Origin: Cerioporus squamosus
Taxonomy: Eukaryota > Basidiomycota > Agaricomycetes > Polyporales > Polyporaceae
Assembly (NCBI GenBank): GCA_022592435.1
Contig: JABYQS010000180.1
Span: 1-64,000, forward strand
Direction of reading: 5' to 3'
DNA: 64,000 nucleotides
The first letter of the stretch is position 1; every line of letters starts with the position of its first letter. The notes below the pieces were generated by a model, which did not search any database, was not told the origin of the DNA, and was given only the letters and a program-made list of their open reading frames with translations. This document shows, one piece after another, positions 21,255-31,470 of this stretch. The translations under genes were made by a program, and so were the position numbers.

Positions 21255-24200
21255 TTGTGCCCCGGCCGACACGACCAACTGCGAACAAATCTCTAATCCA
21301 ACCACCCACACTTCTGGACAACACTCTGGTACAAGGCATACAGCGCATCGAAACGAGGGTAGAGCAAGGCACTGTACGTGTTCAGTCCTTGCCCAGCGAC
21401 CCCCGGGACGATTACGGTAACACGCACACCACGAACCACGAACATGGAGAGGAAGAGCATAGCCGTCGTGCCGAGGACCAACCGACAGGCTACGAAGTGA
21501 GACGTAACCCCGAAGACCGGCGAGCAGGCCTCACCGAGGAACCGGATAGAGCGACAGAGCCCGTCCAGTGCGAAGATGGGAGAGCGACAACCCACGAGCT
21601 GCCTGAAGGTACGAGGAATACAGGCAGACCACCAGGCGAGCGAAACAGGCGTCGAGCCGATGAGCACGAGCGCAAGTCGTCCTTGCACATAGCTACGCTG
21701 AACATTAACGGTTTTGGAAACCTAATAGCTGACCACCCGGATAACAAATGGGGAAGGATCTACCGAATGATGTCAGATCAGAGAGTGGGTATTCTCCTCA
21801 TGCAGGAGACGCACCTAACAGAAGAGCGCAAGGTGCGCCTCCACAAGATGTTCGCCAAGAAGATTAAAATCTTCCACTCCGAGCATCCGGATGCCCCAAC
21901 CCAACGAGAGGGCGTAGCAGTTGTTCTGAACTGCAGATATGTCAAGGCCTCCGAGGCCACAGCGATGGAGGTGGTCCCGGGCAGAGCCATCCAGGTTACG
22001 CTGCCTGGACCGGGAGGCGACATGAGGTCGGTGCTCTGTATCTATGCGCCGACTTCGAGCGGCGCAGAAGAGCGCAAACTCTTCTTTGTCAATGTTCGTA
22101 AGTTCTACGAGACCCACCCGGATTGCCCGAAACCGCACCTGATGGCAGGAGATTTCAATAACGTCGAGGATGGCCTGGACAGGCTCCCAATCGGCGAAGG
22201 ACCCGATCAGTCAATCCTTGCGCTCGACGACCTAAAAAGCAGCCTTGGGTTGATGCTTGCAGACGGCTGGAGAGTGACGTACCCACATCTGCGCGAATAC
22301 ACTTTTCACCGTGGTACTGGGTCAGAGGCAGTCTTCTCGCGACTAGACAGAATCTATGTAACCCCGACTATTTTTGACGGAGCGCGAGAATGGCGAGTCT
22401 GCGAGGCCGGGGTCAAGACCGACCATAGCCTGGTCTCCGTGCAGCTCATGGCGAATAACGCTCCTGTGGTTGGACCGGGTCGACCTCTCTTCCCACTCAA
22501 ACTTCTCAAAGACAGGAAGCTGGCCAGAGACATCAAAGCGCGCGGTCTTGTAGCAATGAGGGACCTTACCGAGCTTGGGGACGCTCAGAACCGATCGGAA
22601 ACCACGAATGCGCAGAAGATCCTCTATAGCTTCAAGTGCGACACCATGAAGATGGCACGGACGCGCGAGCGTGAAGTTGTGCCCAAACTGCTTGCAGAGA
22701 TCCAAGAGCGCGAGCAAGCTCTCAGAAAGCTTAAGGCGAACTCCTCCATCGCTGACCCTGCCAGGATCGCCGAAGCGGCGGCCTTAACGACACAGATACG
22801 TCAGCTGAAACAAAGGAGGTTCAAGCAACAACAGCAGAACGCAAGGGCAACACACCGTGTGTATGGAGATCAACCGACAAAGTACTGGTCGAAACTCCAC
22901 CGCGAGTGCGCCCCGAGAGACGTCATAAATGCCTTCGAGATCGAAGGAAGGCGAGGAGTGGCCGGTGAGAAGCTCTATGAATCAGATTCAGTCAGGATGG
23001 CTGCTATGGCACGCGCACATCACATGAATGTGCAGCAGGACGACCCCACGGTGGAGCCGGTGGATAGGCGGGAAGAAGACATCGTGAAAGCCCTGGACAG
23101 CCTCGACGTACGAGTATCCAGCGAGCAGGCACACGCCCTCAACGACACTATATCATATGAGGAGATTCTGCTCTCGCTCCGTTTCGCTAAGAATGGATCT
23201 TCGCCCGGTATCGATGGTGTCCCCTTTGAGCTTTGGAAGACACTACATGCACGATTTGTCGAGGACTCCCGGTTCACGGACAGAACGAGCTTCGATGTCG
23301 TCAAGTTGCTAACGGCAGCCTTCGAAGATGTAAGAACCCATGGCGTCAGCGACCACACGTCCCTAGCGCGAGGCTGGATAGCTCCTATCTACAAGGAAAA
23401 GGGAGAACGTACCAGAGTCGTCAACTACAGGCCTATAACGCTGCTAAACACAGACTATAAACTCCTGAGTAAAACTCTTGCGGTACGTCTCGCGAATGTT
23501 GCGCCGAACATCGTGCACAAGGCACAGGCTGGATTTGTTCCTGGCAGGAAGATCCAAAATCATATTCAGCTAGCACGAATGATGATGGTGTGGGCGGAGA
23601 CGAACGAAGAAAATGGTGCTATTGTGGCTCTCGACCAGGAAAAAGCGTACGATAGGATATCGCACGACTACTTGTGGAGGGTCCTGGAGACTTTCGGAAT
23701 CCCTGCCTCCTTCATAAGGATCATCCAGTCTCTGTACCAATATGCTGAAACGTCAATTATGATCAACGGCATCCTGAGTAAACCCTACCGGGTATACAGA
23801 GGCGTGAGGCAGGGTGATCCTCTGTCGTGTCTGCTTTTCGACCTTGCCATTGAACCCTTGTCAGCCATGATACGGAAGTCCGACATCAAAGGTTTCAACC
23901 TACCGCGCTGCACGGAGGTACTCAAGGCGGTCCTCTTCGCGGATGATACGACGGTGTATCTCTCTTGCCGCGATGATTTCAGCACCTTGCAAAAGGTACT
24001 CGACACGTGGTGCTCTGCGGCAAAGGCGAGGTTCAACATGAGCAAGACTGAGATCGTTCCAATAGGCAGCCCGACGTACCGAGACGAGATGGCAGACACA
24101 TATCGGATCACGGGTACCTGGATGAACTACCCGAAGGGCGTCCACATGGCCCAGAACGGGGAAGCGGTCAGGATCCTAGGTGCCTTTTTCGGAAACGGTG

Positions 24201-26548
24201 TCGACCAGGTCGACATCTGGACACTCGTACTCACCAAAATTGTTGCTATGCGGAAACCGTTAATGCACGCCATCGAGAGGTGGAAAACTGGGCATGCTAC
24301 AATACAAGGAAAGAAGCATGTAGTTCAGATGATAGTTGGCGGAATGACGCAGTTCTTTACGACAGTCCAGCGCATGCCGGACCTGATAGTTCAGCGACTA
24401 AACAAGATAATTCGCTGCTACCTCTGGGATGACCGTCACAACACCCCGGTCGGCCTGAGCCACGTTTGCCTTCCGGTGGAAATGGGAGGTCTTGGGATGC
24501 TCGACCTGAAGGCGCGAAGGGAAGCTATAGACGTTATGTGGCTTAAGGCATACCTAGACTTCGGGAAAGATCGTCCCTTATGGGCCTTCCTAGCGGACGA
24601 TCTCCTGGCTACGTACGTTACCAAGGACTGCCGGCCGAGGCTGCACCCGCTCCGGATAAATCCATTTTTGCAGCGCTGGAACCCGAGAGTGCGAGGTCTA
24701 CCTAATGAGCTACAAGGCATCATGGACGTAGCTCGCAAATATGGCCTGCGGCTGGAAGGGCTCGCCCCCTCCAAGCAAATCCAAAACTCTATGCCGCTAT
24801 GGGACCACATCTATGCAGACAGAACGCGCCTGGGGCGCCTCACGATACCATCAAGACTGCTCACCTGTCTGCAGGCCCAGCATAAAGCACTGACGGTTGA
24901 GGATTTCGTACGTCTAGCAGGCGCGCTCGACGACGCCAAGCATCAGCCGAAGGCCATGTGCAGGTGCAATGGCTGCTTACTGCTGAAGGCACAGACAGGA
25001 TGTGCGAACCCACACTCCTGCGCGACGAGGGCAACGGAGATGCTGGACACCCTCCCTGATAAATGGGATCCTAGGACAAGACAGCCAGAAGATTACGAGG
25101 ACGGCCTCATGAAGGCGCTAGAACATGACACGCTAGACCAGGAGCTTGTGGCTTTTGATCGTCGGGTCACCACGCATGGCGATCTGGGTCAGGCCTTTCG
25201 TATCTTCACAGCTACGACACCTATCTCCAATGTAACAATCCCCATGGAGACTCAGGAGAACGGCTCAACACTGACAATTGCAACGGATGGATCATGCCTG
25301 AATAATGGAGAAAGGAACGCGCAAGCAGGGGCTGGTGTTTTTGCCGGCGACGGCCACCAGCTAAACCGCAGCTTGCGCCTCCCAACTTGGCTCGACCAAT
25401 CCAACCAAACAGGCGAGATCGTCGCCACGCTCACGGCAACGTCAGCAGCGAACCCACGAACCCGCCTAACCCAGGTCACAGACTCCCAAACGACTATGCA
25501 CTCCGTGTCACGGTGGAGGCAAAGACACGAGGATGTCGGCTACATACTCCAAAAGAACGCTCCCCTAATGCGGGCAACCATTGCGAGATTGCGCATGAGG
25601 CAGGCGCACACTCTCTTCAAGTGGGTCAAGGGCCACACAGGCCATGCGGGCAACGAAGCCGCGGACAAGCTGGCCGCTGACGGCGCGGAGAAACCGATTG
25701 GCGACGACCTGTCCCTTACAGTCCCTCCCCCGTTTGTCCTCACTGGTGCCAAGCTGCAAGCGTTGACACAAAAACTTGCGTACCGAGCGATTCGGGCGCG
25801 GCTAGATCTCAAAGAGGACCCTAGGCCACGAGCTGTAGCTAATATCGACAGAATACAGAGTGGTGTCCAGGCGGCCTTCGGTGTTGCACTACACGAGGCC
25901 ACGATCTGGAAGTCTTTCAGAGCAGCGCATGTCTCAAGGCAGGCCTCGCAGTTTCTGTGGATGGCGGTCCACGACGGATATATGATAGGTACACATTGGC
26001 TTCGACCGAAAATGTCCGAAGAGCTCCAGCAGAGAGCTACCTGCACACGATGTGGCGAATGCGAAACAATGACTCATATCATTTTCGAATGCGATGCGAG
26101 AGGCCAGGAACTCATCTGGGATTTGTTCAGGCAAACGTGGGCACATACCGGTGTAGAATGGAAAGCCCCATGCTGGGGAACGGCGTTCGGCGCGGCATGC
26201 GCGGTCTTCAAATCGAGGAATGGCGGCAGAAGGTCGGAAATCGAGAAACTATGGTGCATACTCTGCACTGAGACGTTACATCTAATCTGGAAGCTCAGAT
26301 GTGAGCGTGTCATCCAAAGAGAGGGTACGGATTTCACCGAGAACGAGATAACCAACCGGTTCTATGCGACACTGAACTCCAGACTGACGCTTGATCGTCG
26401 AACTACGGTAGTAGCAAAAGGCAAGCGTGCCTTGCGACCGCAAGAGGTGGCTCGAATCTGGATGCCAGTGCTAGAGAACGGAAGTGAGTTACCTTCGAAA
26501 TGGGTTGGCGATAGCGGGGTTTTAGTGGGTATAAAGCGCGGGAGATGA
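21233..26548 (+). CDS. LINE ORF2 polyprotein: endonuclease, reverse transcriptase, RNase H
   Basis: The frame is open from 21,170 to 26,548 (about 1790 codons), but its first ATG lies inside the endonuclease (RMMSDQ, near 21,766), so the start is unresolved; 21,233 is a nominal TTG. Domains in order: an APE-type endonuclease (LHIATLNINGFG, LLMQETHL, MAGDFNN, RLDRIYV, KTDHSLVSV; about 21,690-22,460); a reverse transcriptase (SSPGIDGVPFELW, VNYRPITLLN, ALDQEKAYDRISHDYL, GVRQGDPLS, LFADDTT near 23,933-23,953); an RNase H (ATDGSCLNNG, TGEIVATL, VTDSQTT, HTGHAGNEAADKLA; about 25,270-25,690); and a C-terminal zinc knuckle CTRCGECETMTHIIFEC (~26,040-26,092). All core acidic residues are present, so the enzyme looks intact. 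Confidence 0.93.
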   Translation: MARVGGIVVPRPTRPTANKSLIQPPTLLDNTLVQGIQRIETRVEQGTVRVQSLPSDPRDDYGNTHTTNHEHGEEEHSRRAEDQPTGYEVRRNPEDRRAGLTEEPDRATEPVQCEDGRATTHELPEGTRNTGRPPGERNRRRADEHERKSSLHIATLNINGFGNLIADHPDNKWGRIYRMMSDQRVGILLMQETHLTEERKVRLHKMFAKKIKIFHSEHPDAPTQREGVAVVLNCRYVKASEATAMEVVPGRAIQVTLPGPGGDMRSVLCIYAPTSSGAEERKLFFVNVRKFYETHPDCPKPHLMAGDFNNVEDGLDRLPIGEGPDQSILALDDLKSSLGLMLADGWRVTYPHLREYTFHRGTGSEAVFSRLDRIYVTPTIFDGAREWRVCEAGVKTDHSLVSVQLMANNAPVVGPGRPLFPLKLLKDRKLARDIKARGLVAMRDLTELGDAQNRSETTNAQKILYSFKCDTMKMARTREREVVPKLLAEIQEREQALRKLKANSSIADPARIAEAAALTTQIRQLKQRRFKQQQQNARATHRVYGDQPTKYWSKLHRECAPRDVINAFEIEGRRGVAGEKLYESDSVRMAAMARAHHMNVQQDDPTVEPVDRREEDIVKALDSLDVRVSSEQAHALNDTISYEEILLSLRFAKNGSSPGIDGVPFELWKTLHARFVEDSRFTDRTSFDVVKLLTAAFEDVRTHGVSDHTSLARGWIAPIYKEKGERTRVVNYRPITLLNTDYKLLSKTLAVRLANVAPNIVHKAQAGFVPGRKIQNHIQLARMMMVWAETNEENGAIVALDQEKAYDRISHDYLWRVLETFGIPASFIRIIQSLYQYAETSIMINGILSKPYRVYRGVRQGDPLSCLLFDLAIEPLSAMIRKSDIKGFNLPRCTEVLKAVLFADDTTVYLSCRDDFSTLQKVLDTWCSAAKARFNMSKTEIVPIGSPTYRDEMADTYRITGTWMNYPKGVHMAQNGEAVRILGAFFGNGVDQVDIWTLVLTKIVAMRKPLMHAIERWKTGHATIQGKKHVVQMIVGGMTQFFTTVQRMPDLIVQRLNKIIRCYLWDDRHNTPVGLSHVCLPVEMGGLGMLDLKARREAIDVMWLKAYLDFGKDRPLWAFLADDLLATYVTKDCRPRLHPLRINPFLQRWNPRVRGLPNELQGIMDVARKYGLRLEGLAPSKQIQNSMPLWDHIYADRTRLGRLTIPSRLLTCLQAQHKALTVEDFVRLAGALDDAKHQPKAMCRCNGCLLLKAQTGCANPHSCATRATEMLDTLPDKWDPRTRQPEDYEDGLMKALEHDTLDQELVAFDRRVTTHGDLGQAFRIFTATTPISNVTIPMETQENGSTLTIATDGSCLNNGERNAQAGAGVFAGDGHQLNRSLRLPTWLDQSNQTGEIVATLTATSAANPRTRLTQVTDSQTTMHSVSRWRQRHEDVGYILQKNAPLMRATIARLRMRQAHTLFKWVKGHTGHAGNEAADKLAADGAEKPIGDDLSLTVPPPFVLTGAKLQALTQKLAYRAIRARLDLKEDPRPRAVANIDRIQSGVQAAFGVALHEATIWKSFRAAHVSRQASQFLWMAVHDGYMIGTHWLRPKMSEELQQRATCTRCGECETMTHIIFECDARGQELIWDLFRQTWAHTGVEWKAPCWGTAFGAACAVFKSRNGGRRSEIEKLWCILCTETLHLIWKLRCERVIQREGTDFTENEITNRFYATLNSRLTLDRRTTVVAKGKRALRPQEVARIWMPVLENGSELPSKWVGDSGVLVGIKRGR

Positions 26549-26781
26549 GGCGGGACAATGGCAGGCACATGGTCCCGCCTCATTTTCCGTGCTTGAGTCC
26601 CACACAACGTGCGTAATAGCATTTCCTCGAGGTGATAAACTAGGCGGTATTTATTGTGACACGTCCGGGGTCTACAGACCTGGGACGAGTCGCCTAGCGC
26701 GTCCGGCTGGTACTCACCAGTCAAACTGCACGACAAGCCCCAATGGGGACCACTGCGGTTAAGGACACTTTGCGCTCCACC

Positions 26782-26806
26782 AAAAAAAAAAAAAAAAAAA
26801 AAAAAA
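26782..26806 (+). repeat. Poly(A) tail of the LINE
   Basis: Twenty-five uninterrupted A residues 233 nt after the ORF2 stop and immediately before the 3' target-site duplication. Confidence 0.95.
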
Positions 26807-26819
26807 GAACGGCGGAAGT
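26805..26819. repeat. 3' target-site duplication of the LINE
   Basis: AAGAACGGCGGAAGT, identical to 15,178-15,192. The first two A residues overlap the poly(A) tail. Confidence 0.85.
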
Positions 26820-27600
26820 TTGAAGCAACTCGCGGCGCCTCTGACTTTTGAAACAGCTTCGTCGGCCGGCGTCTACACTGCCTGATTGGGCTGTGCCACG
26901 TGGTACCCTAATGCCGCTGTCAGACTGTTCGGACGTGAACTTGAATGTGAAGTGGAAACATCGTTGTTCGTCTGTTCGTCAAAACGTGTCACGACTTTTG
27001 AACGGCTCAACTCTGAATGCTTACTAGGATTGCTAATCACACAGAGAACGATTCGCAGGACTGAACAAGAAGTACGCATCAGTAAGTCGGGAAAATACTG
27101 ACGGCACTGACAGGCGCTGAGGGCACTGGGGGCGCTGGCTGCGCAACCCCCGCCTTGTCCGGGACTCCATGCGTTTGTTTCTGGACGTATTTGGCTGAAA
27201 CTTCGTATACTAGACCCTTAATGTGTCCCCCATCCACGCATGCAAGTCGTTTGCCTTAAAACGTCTTGTTGGTTGCACAATTGTGCACGCTTTCTCACGC
27301 TTTTTTCGTCCTTTCAGGTCTCATATTAGCATACTTACCACTTTTTGGGCCATATAAACTTACCAGAGCTTAGCTAGCCATGTAATGAAATGATTGTTCA
27401 ATCGCCGTCTGGCAGAAGTCCTGTGCTGTGAGGAAGACCGACATGACAGTGCATCGGAGGAGTTCTGGCGCTTTTTCGTGCTGGTGCGCTGCGGTGCTGG
27501 CGCTACTGACGGCACTGCCTCAGCGCCCTCAGTAAACTCCAGGGTTACTGATGACTTATACCACAATTTGTGCTCTGCAACGCGACAAGTTCTGATGGAG
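26820..27600. other. Intergenic, possible decayed repeat element
   Basis: No gene recognised. ACTGACGGCACTG occurs twice in direct orientation (27,097-27,109 and 27,505-27,517), and GGCGCTGAGG at 27,112-27,121 is inverted as CCTCAGCGCC at 27,518-27,527. These repeats bound about 400 bp and may be the ends of a small decayed transposon, or just degenerate GGCRCTG-type repeats. Confidence 0.35.
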
Positions 27601-27624
27601 CATCGCATCCCCAGTCAAGCTCCA

Positions 27625-28485
27625 TCAGTCAAAGAGTATTGTTATGAGAGGACATAACTCACTCTCAAACACATCTTCCACCAAAGTCAGAAGACGAATT
27701 ATCGCTTTCGCTTCCGGCATGTAGGGGTCGCCGAGCTGAGATGCTATGGGCTCCCAAAGCGAATGCATGGCCCATAGTTGATGCAGGCTCTTGTGCAGGA
27801 TGTCCGCATCCCAACAGTAGGGGTACCACCCCGCTTCTGCCCAATCGATGATACCGACGATGTGGCCTTCGTGCACCATGATGTTCGAGGGCTGCAGGTC
27901 CCCATGCGAGAACGTTGGTGGTCTCGAGAAGTCGTAAGGTTGGAGTAGGCGGTCCGAGACGCGATGAGCGGTGAGACTATTCTTCCCGATGATGTTTACC
28001 CAATATTGGATAAAGCCCCTTGTGTCGCGGGCGTCGTCATCCACGTTGCTCGATGCCCTTCCTACCCTTGACGTTCACGCTCGTGAGGCCATCACTGGCG
28101 AACTACGTACCATGTACTCCGAACTCGCCACACTGAGCAGCCACTGAGACCGCCTAGGACCGTTGCGTGGACCCTGGCACAAGGGCAACGGCAGGCTCCG
28201 GTGGCTATTGGGTCGTCATCCCTGCGGGGTTCCGGGAAGGCGCTCTTCGACTACGTAAGTCACGGTCTGGCGAATGTCTTCTCGGTTCTCGGAGAGTACG
28301 GTGTGTATTGTCGGGACGCGCACGGAGGTGTGTTGAGCCACGAACTTGAAGGCAGTCGTCTCTGCCTCGATAGGCGACACGTGGTACCCGTAGCGCACAA
28401 TCGTGAAGGGAACGCCGTCCTTCTTGATGGCTTTGATCCTTCGCGAGACCCCAAAGTCACCACCATTATAGGGGCGATCGTCCAA
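27625..28485 (-). pseudogene. APH-family phosphotransferase, copy 2, probably broken in the middle
   Basis: The 5' part (28,485-28,216) encodes an APH N-lobe: VPFTIVRYGYHVSPIEAE, FKFVAQHTSVRVPTIHTVL and YVVEERLPGT, ending in an in-frame stop shortly after. The 3' part (28,044-27,625) encodes the catalytic lobe: FSHGDLQPSNIMVHEGHIVGIIDWAEAGWYP, with the catalytic Asp, the Mg-binding Asn and the second metal Asp. Between them (28,050-28,210) I see no frame that joins cleanly, so an intron plus a lesion, or outright pseudogenisation, is likely. After LTLVEDVFE there is an intron-like GTGAGT at the same place as in the copy at 3-230. Substrate unknown; fungal APH-like proteins are often annotated without proven substrates. 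Confidence 0.65.
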
Positions 28486-28744
28486 CTGCGTGCTGGACGT
28501 CCGTAGGAGTTGCTGGACCTCTTTACAACCTCACATTCAAGTCTGAAGACATGCGCGAGGGTGACGAGAAAATGACAGAGCGCGAAGGAGTAGCGGTCTG
28601 GACGTCGAAGAGCCGCAGAGAACGAAAGAGATAACTCTCGGCAACGTTCAAACGAACGGAGTGGCCGAATCAGTTACCATTATAATCGCCATCTGCAGAC
28701 TGACCGACCCTCCAGGTCGGTGTTACCTTGAACAAATTCGCACT

Positions 28745-28930
28745 GTCGTCCGCACGTATACTCATTCATTTGCCTATCTTTGAGTCGTGATCAGAGGCCG
28801 GGTGCCCCAGGACCGCACGGTGGAGGTCTTCGACATGAACTTCGGTCGAAAGAGGCCCGCACACGTGCGCGGGATGCTCCTTCGACAACTTCGTCGACGG
28901 GGAGGCCCTCAAGCTTGCTTTTATGTTGCG
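28745..28930 (+). pseudogene. Decayed cytochrome P450 exon
   Basis: On the plus strand this matches one exon (and the intron before it) of the P450 at 456-2770. The shared intron tract is ACTCATTCATTTGCCTA. VPQDRTVEVFDMN matches LPQDGTAEALDMN, and after a frame break the nucleotides for SFDNFVD and GEALKL are recognisable. Frameshifts and loss of the remaining exons show it is a relic. It lies upstream of the APH copy 2 start, in divergent orientation, and just outside the sedolisin duplication. Confidence 0.75.
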
Positions 28931-29096
28931 CTTACTGAAACTTGACTCATTCAGTCCAGAACGTGTCCCTTGATAGCTCTATTTGGAGCTTATACTAATA
29001 GTGAGCATCTTGCACGGCACTCTGACTCTACCTATGTCTCCCCGGTGGCATGGACCTAGGCGTGAGGCTTGACAGGATGCGAAGCCGCACACGTTT

Positions 29097-31470
29097 GAAG
29101 TGTGAACAGGGGCCGTGCAAAGCTACCAAGGGTCCGAATCCCGGGTTGGGTACTCTGCATGCAATACAAGGATGTACACAGGGTATGTCACTAACCTTGC
29201 AACCCGCTCAGCCTGGGAAGTCGTCATGGTCCAACCACCTCGTCTACAAGCCGACAGCCGATAGCAGCTTCTTGAAGTCGGGCGTACCGAGCCCAGTGAC
29301 GGGGTCCCAGCCAGCCTTTGCCGGGAACCCGTTCGTGTTGCAGCCGGGGTTCGAGCCAGACGTGATGTCATTGAGCGCAGACGCCCCAGTCGAGTACAGG
29401 AACGGGTTGAGGAACCCAAGCGGGCTCTTCCCGGCCGCGATGAGGCGGTCGTTCAGCAGCGAGATGATGCTCGCGAGCGTCGGGCTCGAGCAGCTCGTGC
29501 CCTCGACGCCCTCGACCTGCCCGTCGACCACGATCTCGAAGTTGACGCCCTGGGTGGCGATGTCGGGGAAGCCGCGGCCGGTCGCGTTATACTTGCCAGA
29601 GTTCGTACTGCCGAGCGCCTTGAGGTAGCCGGAGACTGCGCTGGTCTGGTAGTCGGGGATGCCGAAGTAGTTGGAGAAGCCGCCGGACGAGAAGTCGGCA
29701 GCGGTCTCGGGGTTGATGCCCTGGGTGGCACCGACAGAGGTCATGCTGTTGAAGCTGGTCAGCATGCGGGATCGTGACAAGAGGATGTTACGACGTACAA
29801 CGGGCAGCCAGAGGGGAAGGTCGGGACGAACTTGCTGCAGCTGGAAGACTGCGAGCCAGCGACACCACCATCACCAGAGGCGAAGAGGATGGAGACACCA
29901 CGAGCACCGAGCTGCGCGTAAGCTTTGCACAGTTTGCTACTAGTGCGTGAGCAAACACAAATTATGAGCGTTGCAGGATGAACGTACTTGGCGAGGTTGA
30001 GGGAGATCGTATCCTCGTCCTGGCCGTAGCTCGTGGACATCACGTAAGGTGGCGTGTCCTCGTCGAGGAGGGCGTTCACGACATCGAGGAAGCCCTCAAG
30101 GGGGCCGTCCTGGTAGTCCTCGCCGATGGAAATGAAGAAGATGGGAACACCTGTGGCGACACCGACCGTGTACTGAATGTCAAGATTCTGTAGTGGCTTA
30201 GAGTTAGCCTATCACTAATCGCTGGAGTGACATCATGGACGACTTACAGCCTCGACACCAGCATCGCTGCCGGTTTGTGAGTTTGAGCCGCCATCGAGCG
30301 TCTGGAGAGTGAAAGTAGTCGACGACGAGATGTCCTTGCGGAACTTAGCTAGGAAGCTCCTTAGGTCAGCCTTGTTTGCGTATTGCTCGAGATAGCCTGT
30401 GACCGCGAGTTTGTTCGACGACTCCGTGGCCGGCGTCGAAGGGATGTTGTAGATCGCCTGCAGGCAGGCAGGAGTGATGGTACGTGCACACGACGAGGGG
30501 ATCGTCACACGCGACGTCAGGTTCTGAGCCTCAGCCTTGATCGGGGCCGTGAACACCGGAAGAAGGCCCCTGGGGTTCGTGAAGGTGATCGTCGGGTGCA
30601 CGAGGTCAAGGTGGCCCTGGAGCTCCGCCGGGATGGAGTAGGAGAGGGTTCGGACGGCCTCCGTGCCAGTCTCGTCGTGCGTGTAGACGGAGAAGTCGGC
30701 ATCGAAGAGCTCATTAGCCTTGCTCACAGGGACCTCAAACGCGAGCCAGTCGCCCGTGGCGGAGATCGTCTTTGCGTTGATGTCGTTCTCCTTCAGCCAA
30801 GCGTTGACGGCATCGACGCTGTCCTGCGTCGGGGCAACGAGCTGCTGGACCTGTTGACCACGAGATCAGTTGCTGCTGTCAGCCGAGAAGACAATGCATA
30901 GTACATACCTCAGCCTTCGAGAGATGCTTGCCGTAGTTCGCGCTCGACGGCGTGCTGACGTCCATTAACTTGCGCTCGAGCTCGGCGACGTTGCTCTGCA
31001 CGAGTGCGAGACGGAGCTTGAGGGTCTGGTCGGGCTGAGCAGCGCCGCGCAGCGAGAAGCCGTCGGGGATACCCTCGCGGGACTCGTGCACCTTCATGTT
31101 GCGCGCCATGAGCTTGCCAAAGGCAAGGGCGAAGAGCGAGAAGAAGAACAAGCCGCGGGCGGCAACCATGATGGTTCAAGGTGGCTGTTGAGAGGCTGAA
31201 CAGGACCTTGGACGTTCTTCGTCTTTGCTGCGAGTATCTTATACTCTATCAGGGAGACCCCGGTGCGAGTTATATGCGGGCAATCTCATAGCCTTCCAGA
31301 GGTAGCAGCCGCGTTCATTGCAACGTGCTACCCGACAAGGAAGTCACGAGGACCACCAATTCTTCCAAGGCACTTCGTTGCCCAGCGAAGGAGTCGCGAA
31401 TGGCTGCGCTCGCCGTGCTGCGTTCCTCATGTGCTAGAAGTAGTGTAGAGACTGATCAGAACGCTTGACA
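29097..31470. repeat. Segmental duplication unit 2 (sedolisin block)
   Basis: Second copy of the block described at 12,121-14,591, same orientation. The last exon is almost identical between copies, whereas the middle exons and both flanks are more diverged. Confidence 0.85.
29244..31169 (-). CDS. Sedolisin-family serine protease (peptidase S53), copy 2
   Basis: Same architecture as the copy at 12,271-14,201: signal peptide (GLFFFSLFALAFG) from the start at 31169, pro-kumamolisin domain, then the S53 catalytic domain with LFASGDGGV and the nucleophile motif EGTSCSSP, and a calcium-site segment DPVTGLGTPDF. In the central exon it differs at about a dozen positions (for example FTNPRG for FPNPRG, GYLEQYANKADLRSFLAKFRKD for GFIEQYANKADLKTFLTRFRTD), while the last exon differs by about one residue (GSTNSG for GNTNSG). 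All visible exons are open and splice sites are kept, so both copies may be functional. The substitutions cluster near the predicted catalytic Glu/Asp region, which could tune specificity (inference). Confidence 0.9.

Larger units (their letters stand above)
15193..26806 (+). mobile_element. Full-length Tad-like non-LTR retrotransposon (LINE)
   Basis: The element is bounded by a 15-bp target-site duplication and ends in 25 A residues. It has a ~2.2 kb leader, ORF1 (17,409-20,747; gag-like with a CCHC knuckle), ORF2 (endonuclease, reverse transcriptase, RNase H and C-terminal zinc knuckle; to 26,548) and a 233-nt 3' UTR. The domain order and the presence of RNase H fit the fungal Tad1 clade; the clade call is inference. 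At about 11.6 kb it is long for a Tad element. Both main reading frames are open throughout and the catalytic residues are present, so it may be recent or still competent. It split the neighbourhood between the two sedolisin copies. Confidence 0.88.

Noticed and set aside
29130..29160. tRNA-like T-arm (GGTCCGAATCCCGGG)
   Set aside because: No matching D-arm, anticodon arm or acceptor stem around it, and it lies in the duplicated 3' flank of the sedolisin, where the other copy differs at this place.
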